Shown one piece after another: positions 1 to 10,793 of a stretch of DNA of 64,000 bases. Origin of the DNA: Rhizomicrobium palustre. GTDB taxonomy: Bacteria > Pseudomonadota > Alphaproteobacteria > Micropepsales > Micropepsaceae. The notes beneath the pieces were generated by a model, which did no database searches, was not told where the DNA came from, and was given only the letters and a program-made list of their open reading frames with translations. The translations under genes were made by a program, and so were the position numbers. The DNA is taken from NCBI RefSeq assembly GCF_011761565.1, contig NZ_JAASRM010000001.1:3100139-3164138 (forward strand). The letters are read 5' to 3'. The number at the start of each line of letters is the position of its first letter. Position 1 is the first letter of the stretch.

Positions 1-1116
1 GCGATGACCTTCGGGCCGGGCAGCATCCCTGACACTCAAGTTGTGCGGGTCACCGGGCCTGCCACCACCATCGCCGCGACACTGCGTTTTGACACGAGCG
101 GTAAGCTCGTCAATTTGCAGGCGCCGACGGTACACATTGCCCAAAACGATTTCGCGCTCCAGGTGGCGCGAGGGGTTTATGGCATCGATGTTCAGCTACG
201 TGGGCATTCTCTTGATGGTTCGCGCATCGGTGCGCAAAGCGGTGGCTCCGACGAGGCGAAGTTTGAAGAGCCTTTCCATGTCAACGCGAAATTGGATCGC
301 ATTGTCCTGCGCGAAGGCGTTTCGCTCGCCAATACCGCACTGGATGTTTCGGGCGTTGCCGATCGTCCGGCGACCATGAATCTCTCATCCTCCTTGTCCG
401 GTAAGTCGCCCCTGACCATGACTATCGGCCCGACCGATAGTGGCCGCCGCCTTGTTATGTCCACGGGGGATATGGGGCTCTTGTTGAAGGGCGTGTTCGG
501 CTTCACCTCAATGCAGGGCGGCAAGCTTGATGTGAATGCGAATTTCAACGGCCGGGTGGATCAGCCAGGCCCTGCCGATGCTGCCGACTTCCAGGGCAAG
601 GCTGTGTTGAAGGATTTCCGCGTTCTCAATCAGCCCTTTCTGGCGCGCCTGTTCTCTGCGGGATCGCTGATGGGCCTCGCCAATCTGATGCAAGGCCAGG
701 GCATTGCGGTGGATTCGCTGGAAGTGCCGTTCTCCTCCAAGAATGGCGTGATCTCGGTGCGCGATGTGCGTGCCTCGGGTCCGGCTATCGGTGCGACAGC
801 AGAGGGTTATGTCGACCGGCCCAAAAGCGTGATCGCGATCAAAGGCTCGCTGGTGCCGCTGTTCGGGATCAACAGCGTGCTTGGCAATATCCCGATCCTG
901 GGCACGCTCGTGACCTCGAAAGAGGGGGAGGGTATTATCGGGATGACCTATAGCGTGTCGGGAAATTCGGGCGAGCCGAGCGTCAGCGTCAATCCGCTCT
1001 CGGCGCTTGCGCCAGGCATCCTCCGGCGCATTTTCGAAGGGCGCATTCCCAACGCCTCGCAGGCGCCGTCGAACGCCGTGCCGCCTCCGCCGTCCCCAAA
1101 GCCAAACAAGCAGTAA
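1..1116 (+). CDS. AsmA/YhdP-like envelope protein, C-terminal part (5' end outside window)
   Basis: The frame is open from the first base, so this is the C-terminal 371 codons of a longer gene; the ATG at 4 need not be the start. The last 170 residues match the AsmA-like C-terminal domain: an LMGLANLMQGQGI stretch, then beta-strand-rich sequence, then GSLVPLFGINSVLGNIPILG and VNPLSALAPGILRRIF. Proteins of this YhdP/AsmA type are long, inner-membrane-anchored periplasmic proteins implicated in phospholipid transport to the outer membrane and usually exceed 1000 residues. The tail is rich in Pro and Ser. A convergent PNPOx-fold gene follows 21 bp downstream. Family assignment is firm; exact role is inferred. 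Confidence 0.85.
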   Translation, partial: AMTFGPGSIPDTQVVRVTGPATTIAATLRFDTSGKLVNLQAPTVHIAQNDFALQVARGVYGIDVQLRGHSLDGSRIGAQSGGSDEAKFEEPFHVNAKLDRIVLREGVSLANTALDVSGVADRPATMNLSSSLSGKSPLTMTIGPTDSGRRLVMSTGDMGLLLKGVFGFTSMQGGKLDVNANFNGRVDQPGPADAADFQGKAVLKDFRVLNQPFLARLFSAGSLMGLANLMQGQGIAVDSLEVPFSSKNGVISVRDVRASGPAIGATAEGYVDRPKSVIAIKGSLVPLFGINSVLGNIPILGTLVTSKEGEGIIGMTYSVSGNSGEPSVSVNPLSALAPGILRRIFEGRIPNASQAPSNAVPPPPSPKPNKQ

Positions 1117-1137
1117 CACTGACCCGAATAGGCCTTC

Positions 1138-1689
1138 TTAGCGGGATTTTTCGAGGATGTTGGTGGGCAGACCGTCGATGCTGGTCTGGTTTTTCTGTTC
1201 CCAATAACGGCGGATTCCGTCGTCGCCTTTGCCGCGCGCCCAATCGTTCAATTGTTCACGCTCGGAGGAATAGTCGAAAAAGGGCACCGACATTCCGCAT
1301 GACGTCTGCACCATCTCGATCGTGACATCGAAGATCTGCCGTGCCCCGGGCAGAGGCGGAAAGTGTGCGATGAGTTCTTTCCATTGCTGATCGCCTTTAT
1401 GCACGGCCTTGGCGATACCGAATATCCGCAGGATGACGGGTTTACCCTCGAAGGCGCAGAACATAATGGTCATGCGCGGGTTCACCTGAACATGGGCGGA
1501 TGTCTCATTACCGCTGCCGGTGACGTTCAGCCAAAGGACGCGGTTCGGGGATAGCACAGCGAAGCTGTCCATCCCTTTAGGCGAAAGACTGACACGGCCC
1601 GTTTCTGCCGCTGTCGCAACGAAGAAAATCTTCTGCCGCGCGATGAAATCGCGGTGCTCTTCGCTCAATGCGCCAAATTTCTTGCCCAT
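1138..1689 (-). CDS. pyridoxamine 5'-phosphate oxidase family (FMN split-barrel) protein
   Basis: This 183-residue cytoplasmic protein has the split-barrel pattern of the PNPOx-like superfamily: an N-terminal helix (LSEEHRDFIARQKIFFVATA), then GRVSLSPKGMDSFAVLSPNRVLWLNVTGSGNET and an RMTIMFCAFEGKP strand. The family binds FMN or a related flavin, but many members have no known substrate, and this one lacks features that would identify it as true PdxH. A GGAG ribosome-binding site precedes the ATG at 1689. It is convergent with the AsmA-like gene and lies downstream of tyrS in the same direction, about 110 bp past the tyrS stop with a terminator between, so it is probably transcribed separately. 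Confidence 0.85.
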   Translation of the reverse strand: MGKKFGALSEEHRDFIARQKIFFVATAAETGRVSLSPKGMDSFAVLSPNRVLWLNVTGSGNETSAHVQVNPRMTIMFCAFEGKPVILRIFGIAKAVHKGDQQWKELIAHFPPLPGARQIFDVTIEMVQTSCGMSVPFFDYSSEREQLNDWARGKGDDGIRRYWEQKNQTSIDGLPTNILEKSR

Positions 1690-1740
1690 AGGCGGCTCCT
1701 TTTGCCTCCATCAGCATCTCACATGCCACGGGCGAGGCCA

Positions 1741-1774
1741 TAAAAATATGGCCGGAGCTTAGCGCCCCGGCCAT
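1741..1774 (-). terminator. intrinsic terminator of tyrS
   Basis: An 8-bp GC-rich inverted repeat (ATGGCCGG at 1748-1755 and CCGGCCAT at 1767-1774) lies just past the tyrS stop codon. Read on the minus strand it is followed by ATATTTTTA, which gives the U-tract of a Rho-independent terminator. Confidence 0.75.
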
Positions 1775-1799
1775 TCGAAAATTGCATGGAATGAAGTAA

Positions 1800-3059
1800 T
1801 CAGACCGGCTTGACCAGAATGTGCTTCTTCTTGCCGACCGAAAGCTTCAGCACGCCTTGATCGGTGAGATCGGAAAGGCTCACCGTCGCGCGCACATCTT
1901 TCACCGCCGCATCATTGATCTTGAGCCCGCCGCCTTCGATGAAACGGCGCGCTTCGCTGGCAGAGGAGGTCAGGCCAGCCTGATGGGCAAGGGCCGTCAC
2001 CGCAATGCCGTCGAGCTTGTCGCGCGCTATTTCAAAGGTCGGGAGACCTTCGGCCAGCGTGCCTTCTTCAAAAGTGCGGCGGGCAGTTTCGGCGGCTTCA
2101 AGCGCAGCCTCCCGGCCATGGGCCATCGCGGTCGCTTCGGTGGCGAGCACCTTTTTGGCGTCGTTCAGCTCGGCGCCTTGCAGGGCTTCGAGGCGGGCGA
2201 TCTCGTCCATCGGCAGATCGGTGAAAAGCTTGAGGAAACGACCGACATCGGCATCCTCGGTATTGCGCCAGAACTGCCAGTAATCATAGGGCTTCAGCAT
2301 ATCGCCATTGAGCCAGACAGCGCCCGCTGCGGTCTTGCCCATCTTGGCGCCCGAAGCCGTCGTCATCAGCGGCGAGGTGATACCGTAGAACTGTGCTTCG
2401 GTCAGACGGCGGCCAAGGTCGGTACCCGAAACGATATTGCCCCACTGATCGGAGCCGCCACACTGCACGCGGCAGCCATAGCGCTTGTAGAGTTCCACGA
2501 AATCGTAGGACTGCAAAATCATGTAGTTGAATTCGAGGAAGCTGAGCGGCTGGTCGCGCTCGAGGCGCAGCTTGACGCTGTCCATGGTCAGCATGCGGTT
2601 GACCGAGAAATGGCGGCCGACATCGCGCAGGAAGGGGATGTATTCAAGCTTATCCAGCCATTCGGCATTGTCGACCATCACCGCATCGGTGGGGCCGTCG
2701 CCAAATTTCAAAAAGCGCTCGAAAATGCGGAAGATCGAGACTTTGTTGGCTTCGATCTGCTCAGCCGTCAAAAGCTGGCGGCCTTCGTCGCGGCCGGAGG
2801 GATCGCCGATTTTGGTGGTGCCGCCGCCCATCAGCACGATCGGCTTGTGACCGGCCTGCTGCAGGCGGTGCAGGGTCATGATCTGCACCAGGCTGCCGAC
2901 ATGGAGCGATGGGGCGGTGCAGTCAAAGCCGATATAGGCCGTGACGCGTTCTTTCGCGAACATCTCGTCGAGCCCGGCATCATCCGTGGTCGCATAATAC
3001 GCGCCGCGCTCCGCGAAGGTGCGGAGGAAGTCGGATTTGAATTTTGGCGCGTTGGTCAT
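1800..3059 (-). CDS. tyrS: tyrosyl-tRNA synthetase
   Basis: This 419-residue enzyme charges tRNA-Tyr with tyrosine in the cytoplasm. The class I signature appears as [11 protein letters not shown] near residue 48 (HIGH-like), the tyrosine-binding core as [20 protein letters not shown], and the KMSKS-like loop as [13 protein letters not shown] near residue 240. The C-terminal 60 residues form an S4 RNA-binding domain ([19 protein letters not shown]). The length is normal for bacterial TyrRS. The start at 3059 gives [12 protein letters not shown] and is preceded by AAGGAAC. No T-box-type leader is visible, as expected for a proteobacterium. The upstream neighbour on the same strand is an alpha/beta hydrolase with its own terminator. 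Confidence 0.97.
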   Translation of the reverse strand: MTNAPKFKSDFLRTFAERGAYYATTDDAGLDEMFAKERVTAYIGFDCTAPSLHVGSLVQIMTLHRLQQAGHKPIVLMGGGTTKIGDPSGRDEGRQLLTAEQIEANKVSIFRIFERFLKFGDGPTDAVMVDNAEWLDKLEYIPFLRDVGRHFSVNRMLTMDSVKLRLERDQPLSFLEFNYMILQSYDFVELYKRYGCRVQCGGSDQWGNIVSGTDLGRRLTEAQFYGITSPLMTTASGAKMGKTAAGAVWLNGDMLKPYDYWQFWRNTEDADVGRFLKLFTDLPMDEIARLEALQGAELNDAKKVLATEATAMAHGREAALEAAETARRTFEEGTLAEGLPTFEIARDKLDGIAVTALAHQAGLTSSASEARRFIEGGGLKINDAAVKDVRATVSLSDLTDQGVLKLSVGKKKHILVKPV

Positions 3060-3113
3060 GATACGGTTCCTTGATGCCGTCTTGGCGAGTAAGACCCAAA
3101 CAACGGTGCGGGC

Positions 3114-3147
3114 AAAAGAAAACCCGCGGGCCTTCGCAGCCGCGGGT
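3114..3147 (-). terminator. intrinsic terminator of the alpha/beta hydrolase gene
   Basis: An 8-bp perfect stem (ACCCGCGG at 3122-3129 and CCGCGGGT at 3140-3147) is followed, on the minus strand, by TTTTCTTTTG. It lies 24 bp past the stop of the hydrolase and before tyrS. Confidence 0.8.
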
Positions 3148-3170
3148 CTTCTACGGCTGCAAAAATCCGG

Positions 3171-3827
3171 TCAGCGGTGATCGTAGGGGTTGGTCATGCG
3201 TTCGTTGACATAGCCCTTCACGGTCTCGACCACCTCAGCCTCGTGCTTGTCGAAGAAGTGGTTGGCCCCTTCGATCTTGTCATAGGTGATCTTGATGCCC
3301 TTCTGTGTGTGCAGGCGGTCGACCAGCTTCTGCACATCCGGCTCCGGAACCACGAGGTCCTTGGTGCCGTGCACGATCAAGCCGGAGGCCGGGCAGGGCG
3401 CCAGGAAGGCGAAATCATACATGCTGGCTGGCGGGGCGATGGAGACAAAGCCGGTGATCTCCGGACGGCGCATCAGAAGCTGCATGCCGATCCAGGCGCC
3501 AAAGCTGATGCCGCAAATCCAGACGAAAGAGGGGTTCGGATAAAGGGTGTTCATCCAATCGAGCACAGCGGCGGCATCGGAAAGCTCCCCCGCGCCGGAA
3601 TCGAAAGTGCCTTGGCTGCGGCCGACGCCACGGAAGTTGAAGCGTACGGTGGTGCAGCCCATGCCGTGGAACATGTGGAAGAGGTCGTACACCAGAGGAT
3701 TGTTCATGGTGCCGCCAAACTGGGGATGGGCGTGCAGCACCAGCGCCATCGGGGCGCCGGGAGTCTTCTGCTTCTGGTAGCGCGCTTCAATACGGCCCGC
3801 GGGGCCCGGCAGGATGATATCAGGCAT
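3171..3827 (-). CDS. alpha/beta hydrolase (COG2945-like)
   Basis: This 218-residue protein has an alpha/beta-hydrolase fold with a nucleophile elbow WICGISFGAWIG (Ser in GxSxG, near residue 115), a catalytic Asp in IVHGTKDLVVPEPD and a His in GANHFFDKHE. An oxyanion segment precedes the core (LVLHAHPQFGGTMNN). Small soluble hydrolases of this type resemble dienelactone-hydrolase relatives, and their physiological substrates are mostly unknown. I chose the ATG at 3827 (MPDIILPGPAGR) because the frame upstream of it does not look coding, although the frame stays open to 3983. It diverges from iscR across about 290 bp. Confidence 0.85.
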   Translation of the reverse strand: MPDIILPGPAGRIEARYQKQKTPGAPMALVLHAHPQFGGTMNNPLVYDLFHMFHGMGCTTVRFNFRGVGRSQGTFDSGAGELSDAAAVLDWMNTLYPNPSFVWICGISFGAWIGMQLLMRRPEITGFVSIAPPASMYDFAFLAPCPASGLIVHGTKDLVVPEPDVQKLVDRLHTQKGIKITYDKIEGANHFFDKHEAEVVETVKGYVNERMTNPYDHR

Positions 3828-3966
3828 GGACAAAAAGGCTCCGAAAATCCGGTTGGCAAAGACGCCTGCACGAAGGCATTGTAGGGTTATGAGTCGGCAC
3901 GGTTTGAGAATGATTTTCTTTTGAAACCATGCACATAGCGATTCTTTTGGTTGGGTGCCCTGGGTA

Positions 3967-3999
3967 ATACTTGACCTGGGCACTCAGGAAATTTATATG
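3967..3999 (+). promoter_or_regulatory. iscR/suf promoter with IscR type-1-like box
   Basis: A 25-bp stretch at 3967-3991 begins ATACTTGAC, an exact fit to the left arm of the IscR type-1 consensus (ATAsyyGAC), and continues into ACTCAGG, a near fit to the right arm (AGTCrrs). It overlaps a candidate -35 (TTGACC, 3971-3976), with a 17-bp spacer to TATATG (3994-3999). That leaves an untranslated leader of roughly 115 nt before iscR. This placement would let holo-IscR repress its own operon. The remainder of 3828-4120 holds nothing else I can identify. Confidence 0.6.
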
Positions 4000-4120
4000 C
4001 TTCCCGGAAGGTACGCGACGCGATTGTCCGCTGTTCATACACCAAGCGGCCCCCCGTTGCGCAAGGAAAAGCAGCGCAGGGCGCAAATCAGCCGATGTTG
4101 CGTCGGTTTGGAGTGGTACG

Positions 4121-4591
4121 ATGAGGCTTAGCACCAAAGGTCGATATGCCGTTATGGCGATGGCGGATCTGGCTTCGCATGAGGCTGGGGCCCGCCCGGT
4201 TTCCCTAGCGGATATCGCCGAACGGCAGGAAATCTCGCTCTCTTATCTAGAGCAGTTGTTTGCCAAGCTGCGCCGTGGCGGGCTGGTCACTAGCGTGCGA
4301 GGTCCCGGCGGCGGCTATCGCCTCTCCAGACCTTCCGACGAAGTACGCGTTGCCGACATCATTATGGCGGTTGATGAACCGATCACCGCGACCCGCTGTA
4401 AGCCTGGTTGCGCCAAGGGCTGCGCCACGCAGGGCGCGCGCTGCATCACCCACGATCTTTGGGAAGAGCTGGGCCGCCAAATCCATATGTTCCTTTCCAA
4501 AGTCTCGCTGGCCGATGTGGTCGAAAAGAAGGTCTTGGGCCGGGCGCAGTTGGAAATTCAGCCGGGTGAAGGCGAAGCTGCCGCGGCATAA
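4121..4591 (+). CDS. iscR: Rrf2-family Fe-S regulator IscR
   Basis: This 156-residue winged-helix regulator opens with MRLSTKGRYAVMAMADLA, the standard Rrf2 N-terminus, and has the recognition wing LRRGGLVTSVRGPGGGYRL. The cluster-binding region contains Cys93, Cys97, Cys101 and Cys108 followed by His111 (CITHDLW), comparable to the three Cys and one His of E. coli IscR that hold a [2Fe-2S] cluster. It is the first gene of the suf operon and probably senses Fe-S status and represses the operon when clusters are abundant. The frame is open further upstream, but the ATG at 4121 matches the family start and has GGAG upstream. Confidence 0.93.
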   Translation: MRLSTKGRYAVMAMADLASHEAGARPVSLADIAERQEISLSYLEQLFAKLRRGGLVTSVRGPGGGYRLSRPSDEVRVADIIMAVDEPITATRCKPGCAKGCATQGARCITHDLWEELGRQIHMFLSKVSLADVVEKKVLGRAQLEIQPGEGEAAAA

Positions 4592-4623
4592 AGAGGCCCA
4601 TTTTTCAGGCCTGGAATAAAGTT

Positions 4624-5775
4624 ATGGCGTATTTGGATTACAACGCGACCTCGCCCTTGCGTGCGGAGGCGAAAGTGGCTGCCGAACGGGCATTTGCGCT
4701 CGGCGGCAATGCTTCGTCCGTACATGCCTCTGGCCGCGCAGCGCGCGCGCTGATCGAGGAGGCGCGCCAGAATGTGGCCGCGCTGGGGGGGGCTCGCGCG
4801 GAGGAGGTGATCTTCACCAGCGGCGCCACCGAGTCTAATGCGCTCGCCCTTTGGGGCGCGGTGATGGGCTCGCTCGAAGCCCGTGACGCGGCGAAGGATG
4901 CCACGGCCCGTATCACGCGGCTGTTCGTGTCCGCGATTGAACATCCCGCGGTTTTGGAAAATGCCAAAGCGGTTGCTGAACGCTTTGCGGGATTGCGTTT
5001 GGAATTTATCCCGGTGCGGACGAATGGCGTTGTCGATCTCGACGCGCTCAAAGATCTGCTGCGCGAAGGCAAGGGGCGGGCGCTGGTCGCCCTGATGGCT
5101 GCCAATAACGAAACCGGTGTTGTGCAGCCGGTGGACGAGGTGCTGACCCTGGTACGCGCGGAAGGCGCGCTCTTGCTGGTTGACGCGGTTCAGGCGGCTG
5201 GAAAAATCGCATTGCCTGCGGCTGACTATCTCACCCTCTCGGCGCATAAGCTCGGTGGGTTGCAAGGTGCGGGCGCGCTCATCGTGCGAACCGGTATACC
5301 GTATGCGCCGCTGATCACCGGGGGCGGTCAGGAACGCGGTGCGCGGGCCGGAACCGAGAATCTCGCGGGAATCGCAGCCTTTGGCGCGGCTGCCACGGCG
5401 GCAGCGCAGGAAAATGTCACGCCCGTGCTGCGTGACCGTTTTGAAGCCGGTTTGAGAAAGATTGCCCAAGAGGTCACCATCTTTGGGGTTGAAAGCCTGC
5501 GCTTACCCAATACATCCAACTTTTCTTTGGCTCCTATCCCGGCTGAGACCGCATTGATGGCCTTGGACCTTGATGGCGTGATGCTAAGCTCAGGCGCTGC
5601 GTGTTCGTCGGGCAAGGTCAAACGGTCGCACGTTCTTGCTGCGATGGGCATAAGCGAGGATGTTGGGGCGTGTGCGTTGCGCGCCAGCTTCGGCTGGAAT
5701 TCCACCGAGGCGGATGTCGACGCTGCCTTGTCGTCCATTTCCAAACTGGTCGCGCGCAGGCGCGCGGCCGCATGA
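4624..5775 (+). CDS. cysteine desulfurase, NifS/IscS class
   Basis: This 383-residue PLP enzyme removes sulfur from cysteine as a persulfide for Fe-S assembly. The N-terminus [11 protein letters not shown] is typical of NifS/IscS. The PLP lysine sits in [18 protein letters not shown], the substrate region is [18 protein letters not shown], and the catalytic Cys lies in [18 protein letters not shown] near residue 325. It follows iscR by 32 bp and precedes sufB by 7 bp. It is a second, distinct desulfurase in an operon that also encodes SufS, an arrangement common in Alphaproteobacteria. An IscS-like supply role for other sulfur acceptors is possible but not shown. Confidence 0.93.
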   Translation: MAYLDYNATSPLRAEAKVAAERAFALGGNASSVHASGRAARALIEEARQNVAALGGARAEEVIFTSGATESNALALWGAVMGSLEARDAAKDATARITRLFVSAIEHPAVLENAKAVAERFAGLRLEFIPVRTNGVVDLDALKDLLREGKGRALVALMAANNETGVVQPVDEVLTLVRAEGALLLVDAVQAAGKIALPAADYLTLSAHKLGGLQGAGALIVRTGIPYAPLITGGGQERGARAGTENLAGIAAFGAAATAAAQENVTPVLRDRFEAGLRKIAQEVTIFGVESLRLPNTSNFSLAPIPAETALMALDLDGVMLSSGAACSSGKVKRSHVLAAMGISEDVGACALRASFGWNSTEADVDAALSSISKLVARRRAAA

Positions 5776-5782
5776 GGGCGTA

Positions 5783-7233
<1,451 letters not shown>

Positions 7234-7234
<1 letters not shown>

Positions 7235-7983
7235 TGCTCGAGATTAAAGATCTGCATGTCAGCGTCGGGGATAAGGAGATCCTGAAAGGGCTCTCTCTCA
7301 CCATCGAGACCGGCAAGGTCCACGCCATTATGGGGCCGAACGGGTCTGGTAAATCCACCCTCTCTTATGTTCTCTCGGGCCGTGAAGGCTATGAGGTGAC
7401 GAGCGGCTCCATCACCTATAACGGTGAAGACCTCCTCGCGATGAAGACCGAAGAGCGCGCGGCGAAGGGGATTTTCCTCGCCATGCAGTATCCGGTCGAA
7501 ATCCCGGGCGTCACTACCATGATGTTCCTTAAGACGGCGCTGAATGCGCAGCGCCGCGCCCGCGGGGAAAGCGAACTCGACGCCATGGCGGTCTTGAAGC
7601 TGGTGCGCGCCAAGGCGAAATCCTTGCAGGTTTCCGAAGACATGCTGAAGCGGGCGCTGAATGTCGGCTTCTCCGGCGGCGAGAAGAAACGCCTCGAGAC
7701 GCTGCAGATGACGCTCTTCGAACCCAAGCTCGCGATCCTGGACGAAACCGATTCCGGCCTCGACATCGATGCGCTGAAGCTGGTGGCCGAGGGCGTCAAC
7801 ACGCTGCGTTCGCCGGAGCGCTCTATGCTGGTCATCACCCATTATCAGCGCCTCCTGGACTACATCGTGCCTGATAAGGTGCATGTGCTGGCCTGGGGCA
7901 AGATGGTGGCGGAAGGTGGCAAGGAATTGGCGCATGAGCTGGAAGCCAAGGGCTATGGCGATCTTGTGAAGGAGCGGGCATGA
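7234..7983 (+). CDS. sufC: Fe-S assembly ATPase SufC
   Basis: This 249-residue soluble ABC-type ATPase drives SufBCD. It shows Walker A GPNGSGKST near residue 35, the Q-loop MQYPVEIPGV, the ABC signature FSGGEKKRLE, Walker B LAILDETDSGLDID and the switch His in VITHYQRLLDYI. The glutamate of the usual LDEPDSGLD sequence is kept while Pro is replaced by Thr, a common SufC variation. The ATG at 7234 overlaps the sufB stop by one base and the 3' end overlaps sufD by ATGA, so translation is probably coupled. Confidence 0.97.
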
Positions 7984-9107
7984 GCACGCGCGAAGCAAGG
8001 CGGGCCGAAGCGCTCGAAAGCTTCCGCGTCCGCGGCATGCCGCATCGCCGCTTCGAGCATTGGCGCTATTCCGATCTGCGCGCCGTCCTGGATGCAGGGC
8101 AGGTGGCGCAAGCGGGCACGGCGAAGTGGTCGGTGGAAGATCTGCCCGAAGGGGTGGAGATGTTCGATCTCGCCGAGCCGAACGGTCCCAAGTGGCTGAT
8201 CGAGACCTTAGGCTCGATTGGCGTGCGCCGTACCATGCAGGAAGCCTCGCTCGCCTTTGCCGATGGCGGCGTGGCGTTCCGGGTGGCGAAAAACACGGTG
8301 GTTACCGACCCGATCAAGCTCACCGTCACCGGTTCTGGAAATCTGCGCTGGCTGATCCTGTTGGAGGAGGGCGCGCAGGCGACGGTCTACGAAAAGCACG
8401 CCTCTGATGCGGGCCTGCTGCGCAATGTGGGTGTGGAAGTGGCTTTGGGTGCGAATGCGGAAGTGTTCCATGTCCGCACTTCGCCCTTTGCGCCGAAATC
8501 CTTCACCATCGAGCATATCGCCGTCTCCGTCGCGAAAGATGCCCGCTACAAGGCGCATTTCAGCAATTTCGGCGCCCGCCTGTCGCGCACCGAACTGCAG
8601 ATCACGCTGCAAGGCGAGGGGGCTGAGGCCCATCTTTCTGGCGCCACAGTTCTTGGCACGGATGGTCATGCCGATGTGACGACCCATATCGAACATGCCT
8701 CGGGCAATACGCGTTCTACCCAGCTCTTCAAGCATGTGGCGGGCGGAAAATCCCGCGCTGTCTATCAAGGTAAGATCACGGTGCGCGAAGGCGCCGATGG
8801 TTCCGACAGCCGCCAGACCGCACGTGCGCTGCTGATGAGCGAGCGCGCCGAAGCCGATATGAAACCCGAACTCGTCATCTTCGCGGATGACGTCAAATGC
8901 GCCCATGGTGCCACGGCGGGCGATCTTGATCCGGAAGCGCTGTTCTATATGCGCTCGCGCGGCATACCCGAAAAGGATGCTCGCCGCTTGCTGATCAACG
9001 CCTTTTTGGAAGAGGCGGTCGAGCCGATCGCGGACGATAAGTTGCGCGCCGCGGTGTGGCACGACATTGAACAGGCGCTGCCGCGCGCCATGGAGCCGCT
9101 GAAATGA
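7980..9107 (+). CDS. sufD: Fe-S cluster assembly protein SufD
   Basis: This 375-residue protein is the SufB paralogue that completes the SufBC2D complex. The N-terminal helix region carries FRVRGMPHRRFEHWRYSDLR, typical of SufD. The central beta-helix is less conserved, and the C-terminal segment has VKCAHGATAGDLDPEALFYMRSRG with the conserved Cys and His, then DARRLLINAFLEEAVE. The length is within the usual 370-440 range. The ATG is embedded in the sufC stop (ATGA), and the gene overlaps sufS in the same way, indicating a tightly coupled operon. Confidence 0.96.
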   Translation: MSTREARRAEALESFRVRGMPHRRFEHWRYSDLRAVLDAGQVAQAGTAKWSVEDLPEGVEMFDLAEPNGPKWLIETLGSIGVRRTMQEASLAFADGGVAFRVAKNTVVTDPIKLTVTGSGNLRWLILLEEGAQATVYEKHASDAGLLRNVGVEVALGANAEVFHVRTSPFAPKSFTIEHIAVSVAKDARYKAHFSNFGARLSRTELQITLQGEGAEAHLSGATVLGTDGHADVTTHIEHASGNTRSTQLFKHVAGGKSRAVYQGKITVREGADGSDSRQTARALLMSERAEADMKPELVIFADDVKCAHGATAGDLDPEALFYMRSRGIPEKDARRLLINAFLEEAVEPIADDKLRAAVWHDIEQALPRAMEPLK

Positions 9108-10318
9108 GCTTTGTTCCGCCCATCGGCGATTTCCCCATTCTGGCGCGCGAGGTGCATGGCAAACGTCTTGCCTATCTCGACAGTGCAGCTTCGGCGCAAA
9201 AGCCCAAGGCTGTGCTGCAGGCGATGTCCGATTTCGCCTCGACGTCTTATGCCAATGTGCATCGCGGCGTGCACACGCTGGCAGCCGAATCCACCGACGC
9301 TTATGAGAAAGCTCGCAGCACGGTCGCCAAATTCCTCAACGCCAAGCATACGGACGAAATCGTCTTCACGCGCGGCGGCACGGAAGCGCTAAACCTGGTG
9401 TCCTATGCCTATCTCGCGCCGCGCATCGGGGCGGGAGACGAAATCGTGCTCACCAAGATGGAGCACCATTCCAACATCGTACCGTGGCATTTCCTGCGCG
9501 AACGCCAAGGCGCAAAGCTGAAATGGGTGGATGTGCGCGAAGATGGTTCCATCAACGCCGCCGCCTTCGGTGCCGCCATCACACCCAAGACCAAGCTCGT
9601 CGCGGTCACCCATATGTCGAATGTGCTGGGCTCGGTGAATCCGATCAAGGACATCATCGCGATTGCGCATGCCAAGGGCGTTCCGGTGGCGGTCGATGGC
9701 TGCCAAGGCGCAGTACATGAGATCGTCGATGTGCAAGACCTGGATGTCGATTTCTACGCTATCACCGGTCACAAGCTTTATGGCCCGAATGCGATCGGCG
9801 CGCTTTATGCCAAGCGGGCGCATTTGAAATCCATGCGCCCCTTCAATGGCGGCGGTGAAATGATCGCCGAAGTGAGCGAGGAACGCATCACCTATGCCGA
9901 ACCGCCCGCGCGGTTCGAAGCTGGCACGCCGCCGATCCTGGAAGCGGTGGGTCTTGCCGCTGCGCTTGACTACATCACCGGCCTTGGCCGTGCAGCGATC
10001 AAAGCCCATGAGGCGGAGATCTATGCCTATGCCCGCGAGGCGGTGCGTCAGTTCAATTGGCTGAAGGTAATTGGCGAGGCGGAAGGCAAGGGCGCGATCC
10101 TGTCTTTTGAGGCCGAGGGGATGCATGCGCATGACCTCGCCACTATATTGGATCATGAAGGCGTGGCGGTGCGGGCCGGGCATCATTGCGCGCAGGTGCT
10201 GATGGAACGGTTCAACCTTGCTTCCACCACGCGGGCATCCTTCGGGCTCTATTCCACCCGCGAGGATGTGGATTTGCTGATCGCGGGCCTCGCCAAAGCC
10301 CGCAAGATTTTGACGTGA
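9104..10318 (+). CDS. sufS: cysteine desulfurase SufS
   Basis: This 404-residue class II desulfurase has the SufS/CsdA N-terminus PILAREVHGKRLAYLDSAAS. The PLP lysine is in YAITGHKLYGPNAIGALY, and the catalytic Cys is in VAVRAGHHCAQVLMERF near residue 360. It supplies persulfide sulfur to SufB, here probably through SufU or a related acceptor because no SufE gene is present in the operon. The start overlaps the sufD stop by 4 bp, and sufU begins 5 bp after its own stop. Confidence 0.96.
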   Translation: MSFVPPIGDFPILAREVHGKRLAYLDSAASAQKPKAVLQAMSDFASTSYANVHRGVHTLAAESTDAYEKARSTVAKFLNAKHTDEIVFTRGGTEALNLVSYAYLAPRIGAGDEIVLTKMEHHSNIVPWHFLRERQGAKLKWVDVREDGSINAAAFGAAITPKTKLVAVTHMSNVLGSVNPIKDIIAIAHAKGVPVAVDGCQGAVHEIVDVQDLDVDFYAITGHKLYGPNAIGALYAKRAHLKSMRPFNGGGEMIAEVSEERITYAEPPARFEAGTPPILEAVGLAAALDYITGLGRAAIKAHEAEIYAYAREAVRQFNWLKVIGEAEGKGAILSFEAEGMHAHDLATILDHEGVAVRAGHHCAQVLMERFNLASTTRASFGLYSTREDVDLLIAGLAKARKILT

Positions 10319-10322
10319 GAGT

Positions 10323-10793
10323 ATGATGGACGAGAGCCTGCGTGAATTGTACCAGGAAGTGATCCTCGATCACTCGCGCCACCCGCGCCATTTCGGGCCG
10401 CTGGAACATGCCACCCATGATGGGCAGGGGCATAACCCCCTCTGCGGCGACCGCGTTACGGTGCATCTGATCGTCGATGGCGAGGATCGCATCCAGCGTA
10501 TCACTTTCGAAGGCCGGGGCTGTGCTATCAGCCAAGCCTCTGCCTCGCTAATGACCGACATGTTGACGGGGCGTACGGTTGGCGAAGCCGAGGAATTGAT
10601 GAACGGCTTCCTGCATCTGGTGAAGGGCGAGGACGCGTCCGATTTGGCAGAAGACGATCTTGACCGTTTGCAGGTGATGGCGGGCGTTTCGGCCTTTCCC
10701 ATGCGGGTCAAATGCGCCACGCTGGCCTGGCACACCATGAAATCGGCACTGGAGAACGGTGCATCTCAGGCCGAGGCTGCGAAGACCGAATGA
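10323..10793 (+). CDS. sufU: NifU/IscU-type SUF protein SufU
   Basis: This 156-residue protein has the three conserved cysteines of the U-type scaffold family: PLCGDRV near residue 41, GRGCAISQASASLMTD near residue 67 and MRVKCATLAWHTM near residue 131. The insertion between the second and third Cys is characteristic of SufU rather than IscU. In Gram-positive bacteria SufU is a zinc-dependent sulfur acceptor for SufS, and the same role is likely here since sufE is absent. The start may be either ATG of the ATGATG at 10323. It overlaps the next gene by 4 bp. Confidence 0.93.
   Translation: MMDESLRELYQEVILDHSRHPRHFGPLEHATHDGQGHNPLCGDRVTVHLIVDGEDRIQRITFEGRGCAISQASASLMTDMLTGRTVGEAEELMNGFLHLVKGEDASDLAEDDLDRLQVMAGVSAFPMRVKCATLAWHTMKSALENGASQAEAAKTE

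Noticed and set aside
3060..3170. Possible T-box leader for tyrS
   Set aside because: The tyrS leader shows no specifier or T-box sequence; the hairpin here is the terminator of the upstream hydrolase.
3828..3983. 52-codon extension of the alpha/beta hydrolase
   Set aside because: The added residues do not fit the family and run into the divergent iscR promoter region.
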